A stretch of 41,938 nucleotides of DNA, taken from Candidatus Cloacimonadota bacterium (lineage in GTDB: Bacteria; Cloacimonadota; Cloacimonadia; Cloacimonadales; TCS61). This document shows positions 35,070 through 41,938 of the stretch, piece after piece (the stretch's first letter is position 1; the number at the start of each line of letters is the position of its first letter). Below the pieces are notes generated by a model, which saw only the letters and a list, made by a program, of their open reading frames with translations, did not search any database and was not told where the DNA came from. The stretch covers positions 1 through 41,938 of the forward strand of contig JAIPGO010000025.1 of assembly GCA_021736135.1 (NCBI GenBank). The letters run 5' to 3'. A program made the position numbers and the translations under genes.

Positions 35070-36143
35070 CTATCTTTTCCGGTAATTCAGCACGGCTATG
35101 GTTTGCATAATTATTCCCATTACTATCAAAACAACCAGTTCCATCTGTAATTCCAGGAAGCCGGAGCCTTTGAGCATGATGCTGCGCATCACGCGGATGA
35201 AATAGGAGAGCGGGACAAATTTCGTCATTACTTTTGCCCAGTCCGGCATGGATTCAATGGGGGCAAAAAGTCCGCTGAGAAAGAGGAAGATCATCATCAT
35301 AAAAAACGCCAGGAATAATGCCTGCTGCTGATTTCCCGCAACCGTGGAGATGAATAATCCGATGCCGCACATAACCACCAGATAAAAGAAGAGATATACA
35401 TAAAGCAGCAGAATGTTTCCCAGATGAGGTACGCCAAACACGACGATCGCCAGAATAAGCCCCAGACTGAATTCCACGATGCCGATGATCAGCATCGGGA
35501 TCAGCTTGCCGAGGATATATTCATACTTGCGAATAGGTGTAACGTTGATCTGTTCCTGGGTGCCGATCTCTTTTTCCCGCACGATATTCAGTGCCGTGAG
35601 AATGATCCCGATCACTGAAACCAGCATCACGAGTATGCCGGGAACCATATAGCTCTTGTAATTCAATTCCGGATTATAAAGATAGCGGCTTCTGACCTGT
35701 TTTTGTTCCTGGACTGCCCATTTATTGATCACTCCGGCGATATAGGAAGCGGCAACTTCGGCTGTTGCCCCATCGATAGCATTCAGCCGTATCTGAATAT
35801 TTCCCGTTCTATCCTGCTGCAGATTTTTTTCAAATCCCGCTTCTATGGCAATTATGGCTTCCACTTCATCTTTCGCCAGCAGTTCATCATTCTTTTCCTG
35901 GTTGAGGTCAAGGGCAGTCAGTTCAAACCACTCATTAAAAGTAAAATCCTCGATCAGCTCGGCGGAGAGGCGGCTTTTATCAAAATCCTCAATTGCCAGC
36001 CGCAGTTGCTTGATCTCATAATCGGCAGCATTGGAAAGGATCAGAAGCTGAATTACGGGCATTGCCAGGATCACCAACAGCATGGGTCTGCTGCGGAATA
36101 TCTGGCGGAATTCCTTTTTGAGAATGATCAATATCGTGCGCAT
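35070..36143 (-). CDS. ABC-2 type exporter permease (YbhR-like)
   Basis: This 357-residue ABC-2 membrane subunit has one N-terminal helix (about 20-38), a large extracytoplasmic domain (about 45-165), and five helices in the C-terminal half. The ABC-2 signature region NIVREKEIGTQEQINVTPI precedes the second block, and PLSYFIRVMRSIMLKG is near the end. It is homologous in layout to the permease encoded by the next gene, so the pair likely forms a heterodimer, as YbhS-YbhR does. A G-rich ribosome-binding site (AGGGGGGGGAAC) precedes the ATG. It is the last gene of the exporter operon; the hairpin repeat array begins just after it and may act as its 3' end. Confidence 0.9.
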   Translation of the reverse strand: MRTILIILKKEFRQIFRSRPMLLVILAMPVIQLLILSNAADYEIKQLRLAIEDFDKSRLSAELIEDFTFNEWFELTALDLNQEKNDELLAKDEVEAIIAIEAGFEKNLQQDRTGNIQIRLNAIDGATAEVAASYIAGVINKWAVQEQKQVRSRYLYNPELNYKSYMVPGILVMLVSVIGIILTALNIVREKEIGTQEQINVTPIRKYEYILGKLIPMLIIGIVEFSLGLILAIVVFGVPHLGNILLLYVYLFFYLVVMCGIGLFISTVAGNQQQALFLAFFMMMIFLFLSGLFAPIESMPDWAKVMTKFVPLSYFIRVMRSIMLKGSGFLELQMELVVLIVMGIIMQTIAVLNYRKR

Positions 36144-36152
36144 GTTCCCCCC

Positions 36153-37247
36153 CTAATCATAACGCACCTTGAAGCGCCGTGCTGCCAGCAGCAGCAGGAT
36201 GACGGTTATCAGCAATATATAGCCCAGCGGCTGCAGAAAATAATATACGGGACTATCTTTCAGCATCACGTGACCAAGTGTTTCCACGAACCAGCGCGCC
36301 GGAAAAACTCCGGACAGCATCTGCAGCCAGCGAGGCATATTTCGAATGGGGTAGATCAAGCCGCTTAACAGCGTGGTGGGCAGCATTAATCCTGCCAGTG
36401 AGATCATCATGGCGATCTGCTGCGTATTGACCAGCGTGGAAACAAGCAGTCCGAAACTAAGCGCACAGACCACATAGAATCCCGAAAAAAGGAATAAGAG
36501 AACCAGCGAACCGCGGACGGGCACTCCGAAAACGAATACTGAAAGAGCGATGATCATCAGTATATTCACGAATGAGATGGCAATATAAGGGACCATTTTA
36601 CCGATGATGATCTGTCCCGGCTTAAGCGGTGAGATCAGCAGCACGTCCATCGTGCCGGTTTCTTTTTCGCGTGCCAGCGATACCGAGGTCATCATGGCAC
36701 AGATCAGCATTAAAACCACAGCCATAAGCCCGGGAACGCTCTTGAAAACACTCTTCAGGTCAGGATTATAATACATAAGCTGCTGCACATCCAGCAGATT
36801 TTTACGGTTTCCCGCCTGCTTCATAAATCTGCTGCTCATATTCATTATATAGACTTCAATCGTACGAGCAATATTAGGGTCAGAGGCATCAAGCAGCAGT
36901 TGCATTATGCCTGATTCACCCATCTGCAGACTTTTTTCGGCTTCCGGTTTGATCTTCAGCACTGCCTTAACCCGGTTACCCCTTAAGGCTTTTTCCACGT
37001 CCTGTTCATTATATAGCCGGATCAGGTCAAAATAGCGGGAATTCTCAAAACTGCGAGTCAGTTCACCGGACCAGTCGCTGTTATCCTGGTCGTATATGCC
37101 CAGGCTTACGTGATTGATCTCGCTGGTGAGCACAAAGCCGAAAAGCAGAACTTCGATGATAGGCAGCAGAATAATGATAAGCAGCGTCTTTTTATCCCGC
37201 CAGATATGCAGAAATTCTTTCCAGATAAATATCTTAAAGTGCTTCAT
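36153..37247 (-). CDS. ABC-2 type exporter permease (YbhS-like)
   Basis: This 364-residue permease has the same architecture as its neighbour: an N-terminal helix (LLIIILLPIIEVLLFGFVL), an extracytoplasmic domain, and C-terminal helices including AVVLMLICAMMTSVSLAREK with ETGTMDVLLISPLKPGQIII. I start it at ATG 37245-37247 (GGGAG upstream) rather than at an ATG twelve codons earlier inside the ATPase gene. It overlaps the ATPase gene by 14 bp and is nine bases from the next permease. Together they form the transmembrane part of a YbhFSR-like export pump. Confidence 0.9.
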   Translation of the reverse strand: MKHFKIFIWKEFLHIWRDKKTLLIIILLPIIEVLLFGFVLTSEINHVSLGIYDQDNSDWSGELTRSFENSRYFDLIRLYNEQDVEKALRGNRVKAVLKIKPEAEKSLQMGESGIMQLLLDASDPNIARTIEVYIMNMSSRFMKQAGNRKNLLDVQQLMYYNPDLKSVFKSVPGLMAVVLMLICAMMTSVSLAREKETGTMDVLLISPLKPGQIIIGKMVPYIAISFVNILMIIALSVFVFGVPVRGSLVLLFLFSGFYVVCALSFGLLVSTLVNTQQIAMMISLAGLMLPTTLLSGLIYPIRNMPRWLQMLSGVFPARWFVETLGHVMLKDSPVYYFLQPLGYILLITVILLLLAARRFKVRYD

Positions 37248-37977
37248 GGCTTTTCTCCCGTGCCAGTTGCAGAAATACGTCAAACATGCTCTTCTCCTTG
37301 AACTGCAATTTCAGGTTTGCCGGAGTATCCAGACCCTTGATTTTGCCATCCACCATCATGGATATCCGGTCACAATATTCCGCTTCATCCATATAATGCG
37401 TGGTCACAAAAACCGTGATCCCTCTTTCCGTGGCATTATAGATCATTTCCCAGAAACGCCGGCGGGTGATAGGATCAACTCCTCCGGTAGGCTCATCCAG
37501 AAAAACCAGCCGCGGTTCGTGGATTATGGCAATGGAAAATGCCAGTTTCTGCCGGATGCCTAAAGGCAGTGCCCCAATTAATCGCCGTTTCTGGCTTGCC
37601 AGTTCCAGGTCTTGCAGCAGTTTTTCACCCCGAGTAATAATCGCCTGCCGCGGCATTCGGTAAATCCCGGCATAGAATTCGATGTTTTCCCAGACGGTCA
37701 GATCGGAAAACAGCGAAAACTTCTGGCTCATATAGCCGATATTCAGTTTGATCTTTTCACTCTGGCGGTAAACGTCATAACCGGCTACGGTTGCCTGACC
37801 GCTCGTGGGCAGTAATAAACCGCACAGCATTTTCATGGCTGTGGTCTTGCCAGCTCCGTTTGCTCCCAGAAATCCAAATATCTCGCCTTTGTTTACCTCA
37901 AATGATATGGCATCCACGGCAGTGAAGTCACCAAACCGCTTCGTCAAATTTACCGTTTCAATTATTTTCTCTGCCAT
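37234..37977 (-). CDS. ABC exporter ATP-binding subunit (second)
   Basis: This 247-residue ATPase has Walker A GANGAGKTTAMKML, the Q-loop in GYMSQKFSLF, Walker B LVFLDEPTGGVDP and an H-loop FVTTHYMDEAEYCD. The signature motif is degenerate: ALPLGIRQKLAFS replaces LSGGQ-type. The ATG at 37975-37977 is chosen since AGAGGGCAG lies just before it; an upstream ATG would extend deeper into the previous gene. It overlaps that gene by 20 bp. It probably pairs with the other ATPase as a heterodimer equal to the two halves of the fused YbhF. Confidence 0.92.
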   Translation of the reverse strand: MAEKIIETVNLTKRFGDFTAVDAISFEVNKGEIFGFLGANGAGKTTAMKMLCGLLLPTSGQATVAGYDVYRQSEKIKLNIGYMSQKFSLFSDLTVWENIEFYAGIYRMPRQAIITRGEKLLQDLELASQKRRLIGALPLGIRQKLAFSIAIIHEPRLVFLDEPTGGVDPITRRRFWEMIYNATERGITVFVTTHYMDEAEYCDRISMMVDGKIKGLDTPANLKLQFKEKSMFDVFLQLAREKSHEAL

Positions 37978-38887
37978 CTGCCCTCTGCATATAATAAAGA
38001 AAACAGTCCTCAATGCCCGCTGCCTGCTCTGGCTGAAAACTGATCCCGCTTTCCGCTGCTGCTATTGCTGCTGTTAATTTACCTTTTATCGCCGGTTCAC
38101 AGGTAACATGAATGGTTTCCCCAAAGGAAAACACACTTTCCGCTTCCGGAAGCTTTCTGAGTTTCCTGATCAGTTGATTACGGTTGTGTTCCGTTTTCAG
38201 GATAATAACCGCTTTCGGAAAATCGGCAATGATCTGTGCCGGTCGGTCTATCTGTAATATCCTGCCTTCCTGGAGCAACGCAACTCTGTCACACTGCATG
38301 GCTTCATCCATATAGGGCGTGGCGACAAGCGTGGTGATCCCTTCCGCTGCCACTGTTTTCAGATTATCCCAGAATTCCCGGCGGGAAACGGGGTCCACTC
38401 CGGTGGTCGGTTCATCCAGAACTAACACTTTAGGTTTATGTATCAAGGCACAGCACAGCGCCAGCTTCTGTTTCATACCGCCCGAAAGGTCTGCTGCCCT
38501 GCGTTTTTTAAATGGTTCCAGCAATACGTAAATATCCCTGATCAGTTCATAATTCTCCTGCAGGGTCGAGTCAAATACCTGGGCAAAGAATTTCAGATTT
38601 TCCTCTACGGAAAGGTCGCCATACAAAGAAAACCGTCCTGCCATATAGCCGATGATCCGGCGTATCTCACGAAAATCCTTATCCGTATCCAGTCCGCAGA
38701 CTTCCGCTTTGCCGGCATCCTGACGCAGGAGGGTGGTCAATATTTTAAAAAGAGTGGTTTTTCCTGCCCCGTCAGCACCGATAAAGCCGAATATTTCGCC
38801 GGGTGCGGCAGCAAAATCCAGTTCCTGCAGTGCAACCTGAGAACCGAAACTCTTACTGATCCCGGCTGCTCTAATGTTATTTTCCAT
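37958..38887 (-). CDS. ABC exporter ATP-binding subunit (first)
   Basis: This 309-residue ATPase has Walker A GADGAGKTTLFKIL (37-50), the Q-loop in GYMAGRFSLYGDL, a canonical signature DLSGGMKQKLAL and Walker B VLVLDEPTTGVDP. The H-loop histidine is replaced: LVATPYMDEAMQCD has Pro where the partner has His. The same T-P change is, to my memory, present in the N-terminal half of YbhF. A C-terminal extension of about 80 residues follows the core. With the partner (degenerate signature, intact H-loop) the two would give one complete ATP site, a usual feature of asymmetric exporters. It overlaps the membrane-fusion gene by 11 bp. Confidence 0.92.
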   Translation of the reverse strand: MENNIRAAGISKSFGSQVALQELDFAAAPGEIFGFIGADGAGKTTLFKILTTLLRQDAGKAEVCGLDTDKDFREIRRIIGYMAGRFSLYGDLSVEENLKFFAQVFDSTLQENYELIRDIYVLLEPFKKRRAADLSGGMKQKLALCCALIHKPKVLVLDEPTTGVDPVSRREFWDNLKTVAAEGITTLVATPYMDEAMQCDRVALLQEGRILQIDRPAQIIADFPKAVIILKTEHNRNQLIRKLRKLPEAESVFSFGETIHVTCEPAIKGKLTAAIAAAESGISFQPEQAAGIEDCFLYYMQRADGRENN

Positions 38888-39770
38888 GCAACTGATCCGG
38901 CAGATACATCTCCACCGGCATTCCGATCTTGATCATACCGTCGTTGGGGCATTCCACCTGCACTTCATAAACCAGTTTCACGCGCTCATCCCTGGTCTGG
39001 ATAATTTTGGGAGTGAATTCCGCTTCTGCGGCAATATGGCTGATTTCCGCCCCTTGAATTGTTAATGAACCGTCACTTCCGTCTATGGTCAATAAAACCA
39101 TTTCTCCCAGTTTCAACAGTGGCAACTGGGTTTCGGAAACATACACTTTGGCAGTCATACGGGTTAGATCAGCCAGTTTGCAATAAGGCTTCCCGGCAAC
39201 TGCCATTTCACCGGCACTGTTATATTTTTCCAGGATAGTGCCGCTGACCGGTGCTCTCAGGAAATGTTTAGCCTTCAAGGCTTTTAGCTGCTCCATTTTT
39301 ACTTCGGTCAGTTGAATTTCCTGACGGCTGATCTTCCTGGCTTCTCCAGCCTGCCGGATGCGCAAATCCATCACGCGCAATGCTGCCAGAATGTCATCCA
39401 GGTTCTTTTCGGCAGTTGCTTCTGCTGCCCTTAATTTCTCAAAACGCTCCTTATCTATTTCCAGATTGGCTTTTTCCTGCTCCAATACGGCAATCTCGCT
39501 ATCTCTGCTGCCGGCAGCCAGACGCTTCAGTTTAATGGTTTCCTCCGCTTCTTTGATCTGAAGCTGCACATCGGTGGTATCCAGCAGGGCAATAATATCA
39601 CCGGCTGCCACTTTTTCACCCTGTCCTTTGATGTAAGTGATCCTGCCGTTAACTTCACTTGCCGGATAGGTGGCATCAGCACTGAAGGTGCCGTAAGCAA
39701 ACGCATCCTTATGACTGCTGCAGCCGGCAAGCATCGCCATTATAGCCAGCATTAATACGAAATATTTCAT
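38877..39770 (-). CDS. Lipoprotein periplasmic membrane-fusion protein (HlyD/YbhG-like)
   Basis: This 297-residue adaptor connects the ABC exporter with the TolC channel. It starts with a lipoprotein signal: hydrophobic stretch and lipobox LAGC with Cys17, so it is anchored by lipid rather than by a membrane helix. The first biotinyl-lipoyl half (GRITYIKGQGEKVAAGDIIA), a long α-helical hairpin (about 70-155), the second lipoyl half (LRAPVSGTILEKYNSAGEMA) and a β-barrel follow in the usual order. It overlaps tolC by four bases and the ATPase by 11 bp. Confidence 0.93.
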   Translation of the reverse strand: MKYFVLMLAIMAMLAGCSSHKDAFAYGTFSADATYPASEVNGRITYIKGQGEKVAAGDIIALLDTTDVQLQIKEAEETIKLKRLAAGSRDSEIAVLEQEKANLEIDKERFEKLRAAEATAEKNLDDILAALRVMDLRIRQAGEARKISRQEIQLTEVKMEQLKALKAKHFLRAPVSGTILEKYNSAGEMAVAGKPYCKLADLTRMTAKVYVSETQLPLLKLGEMVLLTIDGSDGSLTIQGAEISHIAAEAEFTPKIIQTRDERVKLVYEVQVECPNDGMIKIGMPVEMYLPDQLHGK

Positions 39771-41026
39771 AATGTTCCTCCCATAATGAACAGCTTCATT
39801 ATTTTCTGGAATGAAAGACTGATCTCCGTTGCCGCCTGCTGCAGTTCAATTTCCTTGAGTCTGTTTAATTGCTGCAGATAATCTTCCGTGCTGATCATCC
39901 CCTCATTCAGTTTACTCTCATAATTTTCCGTTATCTGTTGCAACAGTGCAATTCGCTCATCCTGGAGCTGCAGTTCCTCTCGAAGATGCTTAATATCATT
40001 ATCTTTTTCGATCAGGGTCAGTTCAATCGCCTCTTTTTTTGCGTTATAGCTGTTTCCAAAAGCTTCCGCCAAACACTGATGAATGTTCTTTTCCCGTCTC
40101 CGGCTGCCCCAGTCCCATATCTGCCAGTTCAGATTTATACCGCCCCGGTAATAAGTATGTGCATCCTTCGAAAAGATATCGTAACCCGGATTCCCCCACG
40201 CATAAGTACCATTCAAACCCAGTTGCGGTAATAATCCCGCACCGGCTATTCTACTCTGCGTCTTTTCCATTTCCGCTTGCAAAAGCAGGTTTGACAGTCC
40301 CGGACTGACTATTTCTGAAGGATAAAAAAGGTCTGCCTCATAGTTTTCCAGTTCGCTGTCTTCCGCTAAGGTCAGTCCCGTCATCCGGCTTAATTTGGCT
40401 AAAAATTCACGTTCCTGATATTTGACCTTAAAAACTTCCTCCGCTAATTGCCAGAGCTGCTCCTGCACCAGCAGACTGCTGTTTTCTTCCAATATTCCCG
40501 CATCAATGCCTGCTGTCACTTTGCGCAGTTCCGCTGTCAGATTTTCCTTGTACAGATTCAAAATTTCCTGCTGCCGCTGCGCCAGTAAGATCTGATAAAA
40601 AATGCTCGTTACCAGCAGACGGCGTTCCTGAAGTTCATTCTCTACTCCCTTCAGACGGCTTTCATACTGCAATCCGGAAAGTTCTTTGCTGTTTTTGATC
40701 GCTCCCCCGTCATATATCACCTGCTGCAACTGTAAGGAAAGATTGTAACTGGTCTTTGACTGCTCAGGAAAATCTATCTCAAATGGTATACCTGCCAGAT
40801 CTATTGCCGTGCTTTCACTCTGCCCGTTATAACTGCCGCTGATGCCTAATTGCGGATAATACCTGCTGCCTGCCGCTTTTCTGCTTGATTCCTGTAATTC
40901 ACTAAATATCGCCTGATTTGCCTTGCCGGCATATTGCTCTTCCGCCTTTTCCAGACATTCCTGCAAGGTTATGCCCGGCAGAAGTAATGGTAATATCAAC
41001 AGTAAAATTATCAAATCCCGCTTCAT
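39767..41026 (-). CDS. TolC-family outer-membrane efflux protein
   Basis: This 419-residue outer-membrane channel protein has a signal peptide (MKRDLIILLLILPLLLPGIT) and the internal twofold repeat of long helices typical of OEP/TolC (TSYNLSLQLQQVIYDGGAIK and GGINLNWQIWDWGSRR). It forms the exit duct for the exporter and shows that the cell has an outer membrane. Its ATG comes one base after the TetR stop, with a GGGAGAA ribosome-binding site inside the end of the regulator gene. Confidence 0.94.
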   Translation of the reverse strand: MKRDLIILLLILPLLLPGITLQECLEKAEEQYAGKANQAIFSELQESSRKAAGSRYYPQLGISGSYNGQSESTAIDLAGIPFEIDFPEQSKTSYNLSLQLQQVIYDGGAIKNSKELSGLQYESRLKGVENELQERRLLVTSIFYQILLAQRQQEILNLYKENLTAELRKVTAGIDAGILEENSSLLVQEQLWQLAEEVFKVKYQEREFLAKLSRMTGLTLAEDSELENYEADLFYPSEIVSPGLSNLLLQAEMEKTQSRIAGAGLLPQLGLNGTYAWGNPGYDIFSKDAHTYYRGGINLNWQIWDWGSRRREKNIHQCLAEAFGNSYNAKKEAIELTLIEKDNDIKHLREELQLQDERIALLQQITENYESKLNEGMISTEDYLQQLNRLKEIELQQAATEISLSFQKIMKLFIMGGTL

Positions 41027-41027
41027 A

Positions 41028-41675
41028 TCAATTCTCCCGTAAAACTGCCTGCATTATGAACTGCAGGATCACTTCTTCGCGCTCTGCTATCAATTGTGCA
41101 TATTCAGATTCACTTCTGTTAAGTATTTTGCGGATGATCGGGGCTCCCAGCTGCGGAAAAATGCTCATAGAAACCAGATTCAAAATCAGGTTCTCTGCAG
41201 TTATCTGATTGATCCTGCCGGATTCATATTCCCTTTGCAGTTCGAAGTTCATACTGTCTAACCACAAACGGTATTGTCCTTTTTCCAGAAACTCGTCTAT
41301 CATGCCCGGATTGCGGCTTACCTCCATAAAAAGAAATCGCACTATTTTCACGTTCTTCGTGATCGCCCGGTAATATTGCCGTAATCCCACTTCCAGTTTC
41401 TCCCGAAAATTTTCTGTTTCCGAAATCTCGAAACGTAATTTCGCAATCGTTTTACCTACCGTAGCATCCAGAACCGCTCGAAATAAACGCTCCTTAAGCC
41501 GGAAATAATAGTGTAGTGCTGATTTCGATATTCCTGCCCGGTCCGCAATGCCCTGCATGCGCGTGCCTTCATAACCTCGCGATATAAATTCCTCTATCGC
41601 TGCCTGTAATATACGCTCTTCAGGCTGCAGCTCTTCGGTTTTCTGATTCTCCATACTTTTATCATCATCTTTCAT
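41028..41675 (-). CDS. TetR-family transcriptional regulator of the exporter operon
   Basis: This 215-residue regulator has the N-terminal helix-turn-helix: ERILQAAIEEFISRGYEGTR then IADRAGISKSALHYYFRLKE, typical of TetR/AcrR. The C-terminal ligand-binding helices are not classifiable by eye. The start is ATG 41673-41675, since AAGGAGG lies eight bases upstream; a start 14 codons earlier would place coding sequence over the operator and has no such site. It is the first gene of the seven-gene operon and probably represses it until an inducer, likely an exported compound, binds. Confidence 0.92.
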   Translation of the reverse strand: MKDDDKSMENQKTEELQPEERILQAAIEEFISRGYEGTRMQGIADRAGISKSALHYYFRLKERLFRAVLDATVGKTIAKLRFEISETENFREKLEVGLRQYYRAITKNVKIVRFLFMEVSRNPGMIDEFLEKGQYRLWLDSMNFELQREYESGRINQITAENLILNLVSMSIFPQLGAPIIRKILNRSESEYAQLIAEREEVILQFIMQAVLREN

Positions 41676-41702
41676 ACAAATAACCTCCTTAACCAGACAG
41701 TC

Positions 41703-41716
41703 TGACCACTCGGTCA
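41703..41716. promoter_or_regulatory. Palindromic TetR-type operator
   Basis: TGACC-ACTC-GGTCA is a perfect 5-bp inverted repeat with a 4-bp spacer, 28 bp upstream of the regulator ATG. TGACC/GGTCA half sites are frequent in TetR/AcrR operators. Beside it, AGACAGTCT (about 41696-41704) is another short palindrome. The position fits autoregulation of the exporter operon. The remainder of the window (41718-41938) is AT-rich with no gene. Confidence 0.72.
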
Positions 41717-41938
41717 AACCACAGAGTCAAAGAGTAGATTCAGCGATTTTTCGTCAAATTATTTCTTTAGCATATTAATATATATCAATTCAAGTGTAGT
41801 AATAAGCATCACGTCATAAATATCTGTAACTTTTAACTTGTTCTTTTAAATTCTATCTGCGTTGTTCATCGCTTTAATATCAAAGGATATTGAAGCTCTT
41901 CTCGCCTTGATATAATTCAAAATTACTGCGTTAAATTG

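Overview
The window reads as a chromosomal segment of an anaerobic, Gram-negative-type bacterium of the FCB superphylum. My best guess is Cloacimonadota (Candidatus Cloacimonas relatives), at moderate confidence and without any database search. The reasons are a soluble multi-subunit [FeFe]-hydrogenase, secreted proteins with C-terminal NPFNP-type (FlgD/T9SS-like) and dockerin-like modules, a TolC-type efflux channel, and a Na+-type F-ATP synthase rotor. No tRNA, rRNA or CRISPR array was seen.

Layout. Bases 1-344 are a tandem array of a ~62-bp unit that forms two hairpins, followed by a broken DDE transposase remnant (about 395-600, minus). fdhD (829-1611, minus) diverges from a four-gene hydrogenase operon (1879-6078): an HndB-like protein, a NuoE-like subunit, a NuoF-like subunit and the catalytic HydA/HndD. 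A strong terminator closes it. Next come two convergent secreted proteins that share a dockerin-like module: a subtilase (6199-7767, plus) and a 1158-residue OB-fold repeat protein (7809-11285, minus). After a ~0.85-kb gene-free gap lies the heat-shock cluster hrcA-grpE-dnaK-dnaJ-rsmE (12250-17837) behind two CIRCE-like operators. A two-gene regulatory unit follows on the minus strand: a STAS protein and a receiver/degenerate-phosphatase/anti-sigma-kinase protein. rsmG-parA-parB (20435-22695), with a parS-like site inside rsmG, runs directly into a LytM peptidase gene and the complete ATP synthase operon atpZ-I-B-E1-E2-F-H-A-G-D-C (to 31478), then a MATE transporter.

The right side (33028-35063) holds two long arrays of REP-like hairpin units, each switching orientation in the middle, on either side of an IS200-type Y1 transposase gene. 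Beyond it, a minus-strand operon of TetR regulator, TolC, lipoprotein membrane-fusion protein, two ABC ATPases and two ABC-2 permeases (41675 down to 35070) encodes a complete YbhGFSR-like exporter with a palindromic TetR operator in front.

How the genes work together. The hydrogenase complex would couple H2 to NAD(P)H and ferredoxin, and the F-ATPase would couple Na+ (or H+) flow to ATP. The points I rate most unusual are: (1) the ATP synthase has two different rotor genes, a triple-hairpin c subunit with only one of three ion-binding carboxylates kept and a single-hairpin c subunit with a two-carboxylate Na+ motif, plus an a subunit with a ~180-residue N-terminal insertion; (2) both thioredoxin-like [2Fe-2S] domains of the hydrogenase complex have lost every cysteine; (3) the paired inverted hairpin arrays around a Y1 transposase; (4) a parS site embedded in rsmG beside parAB; (5) a response regulator that joins a probably dead PP2C domain to an anti-sigma kinase domain.
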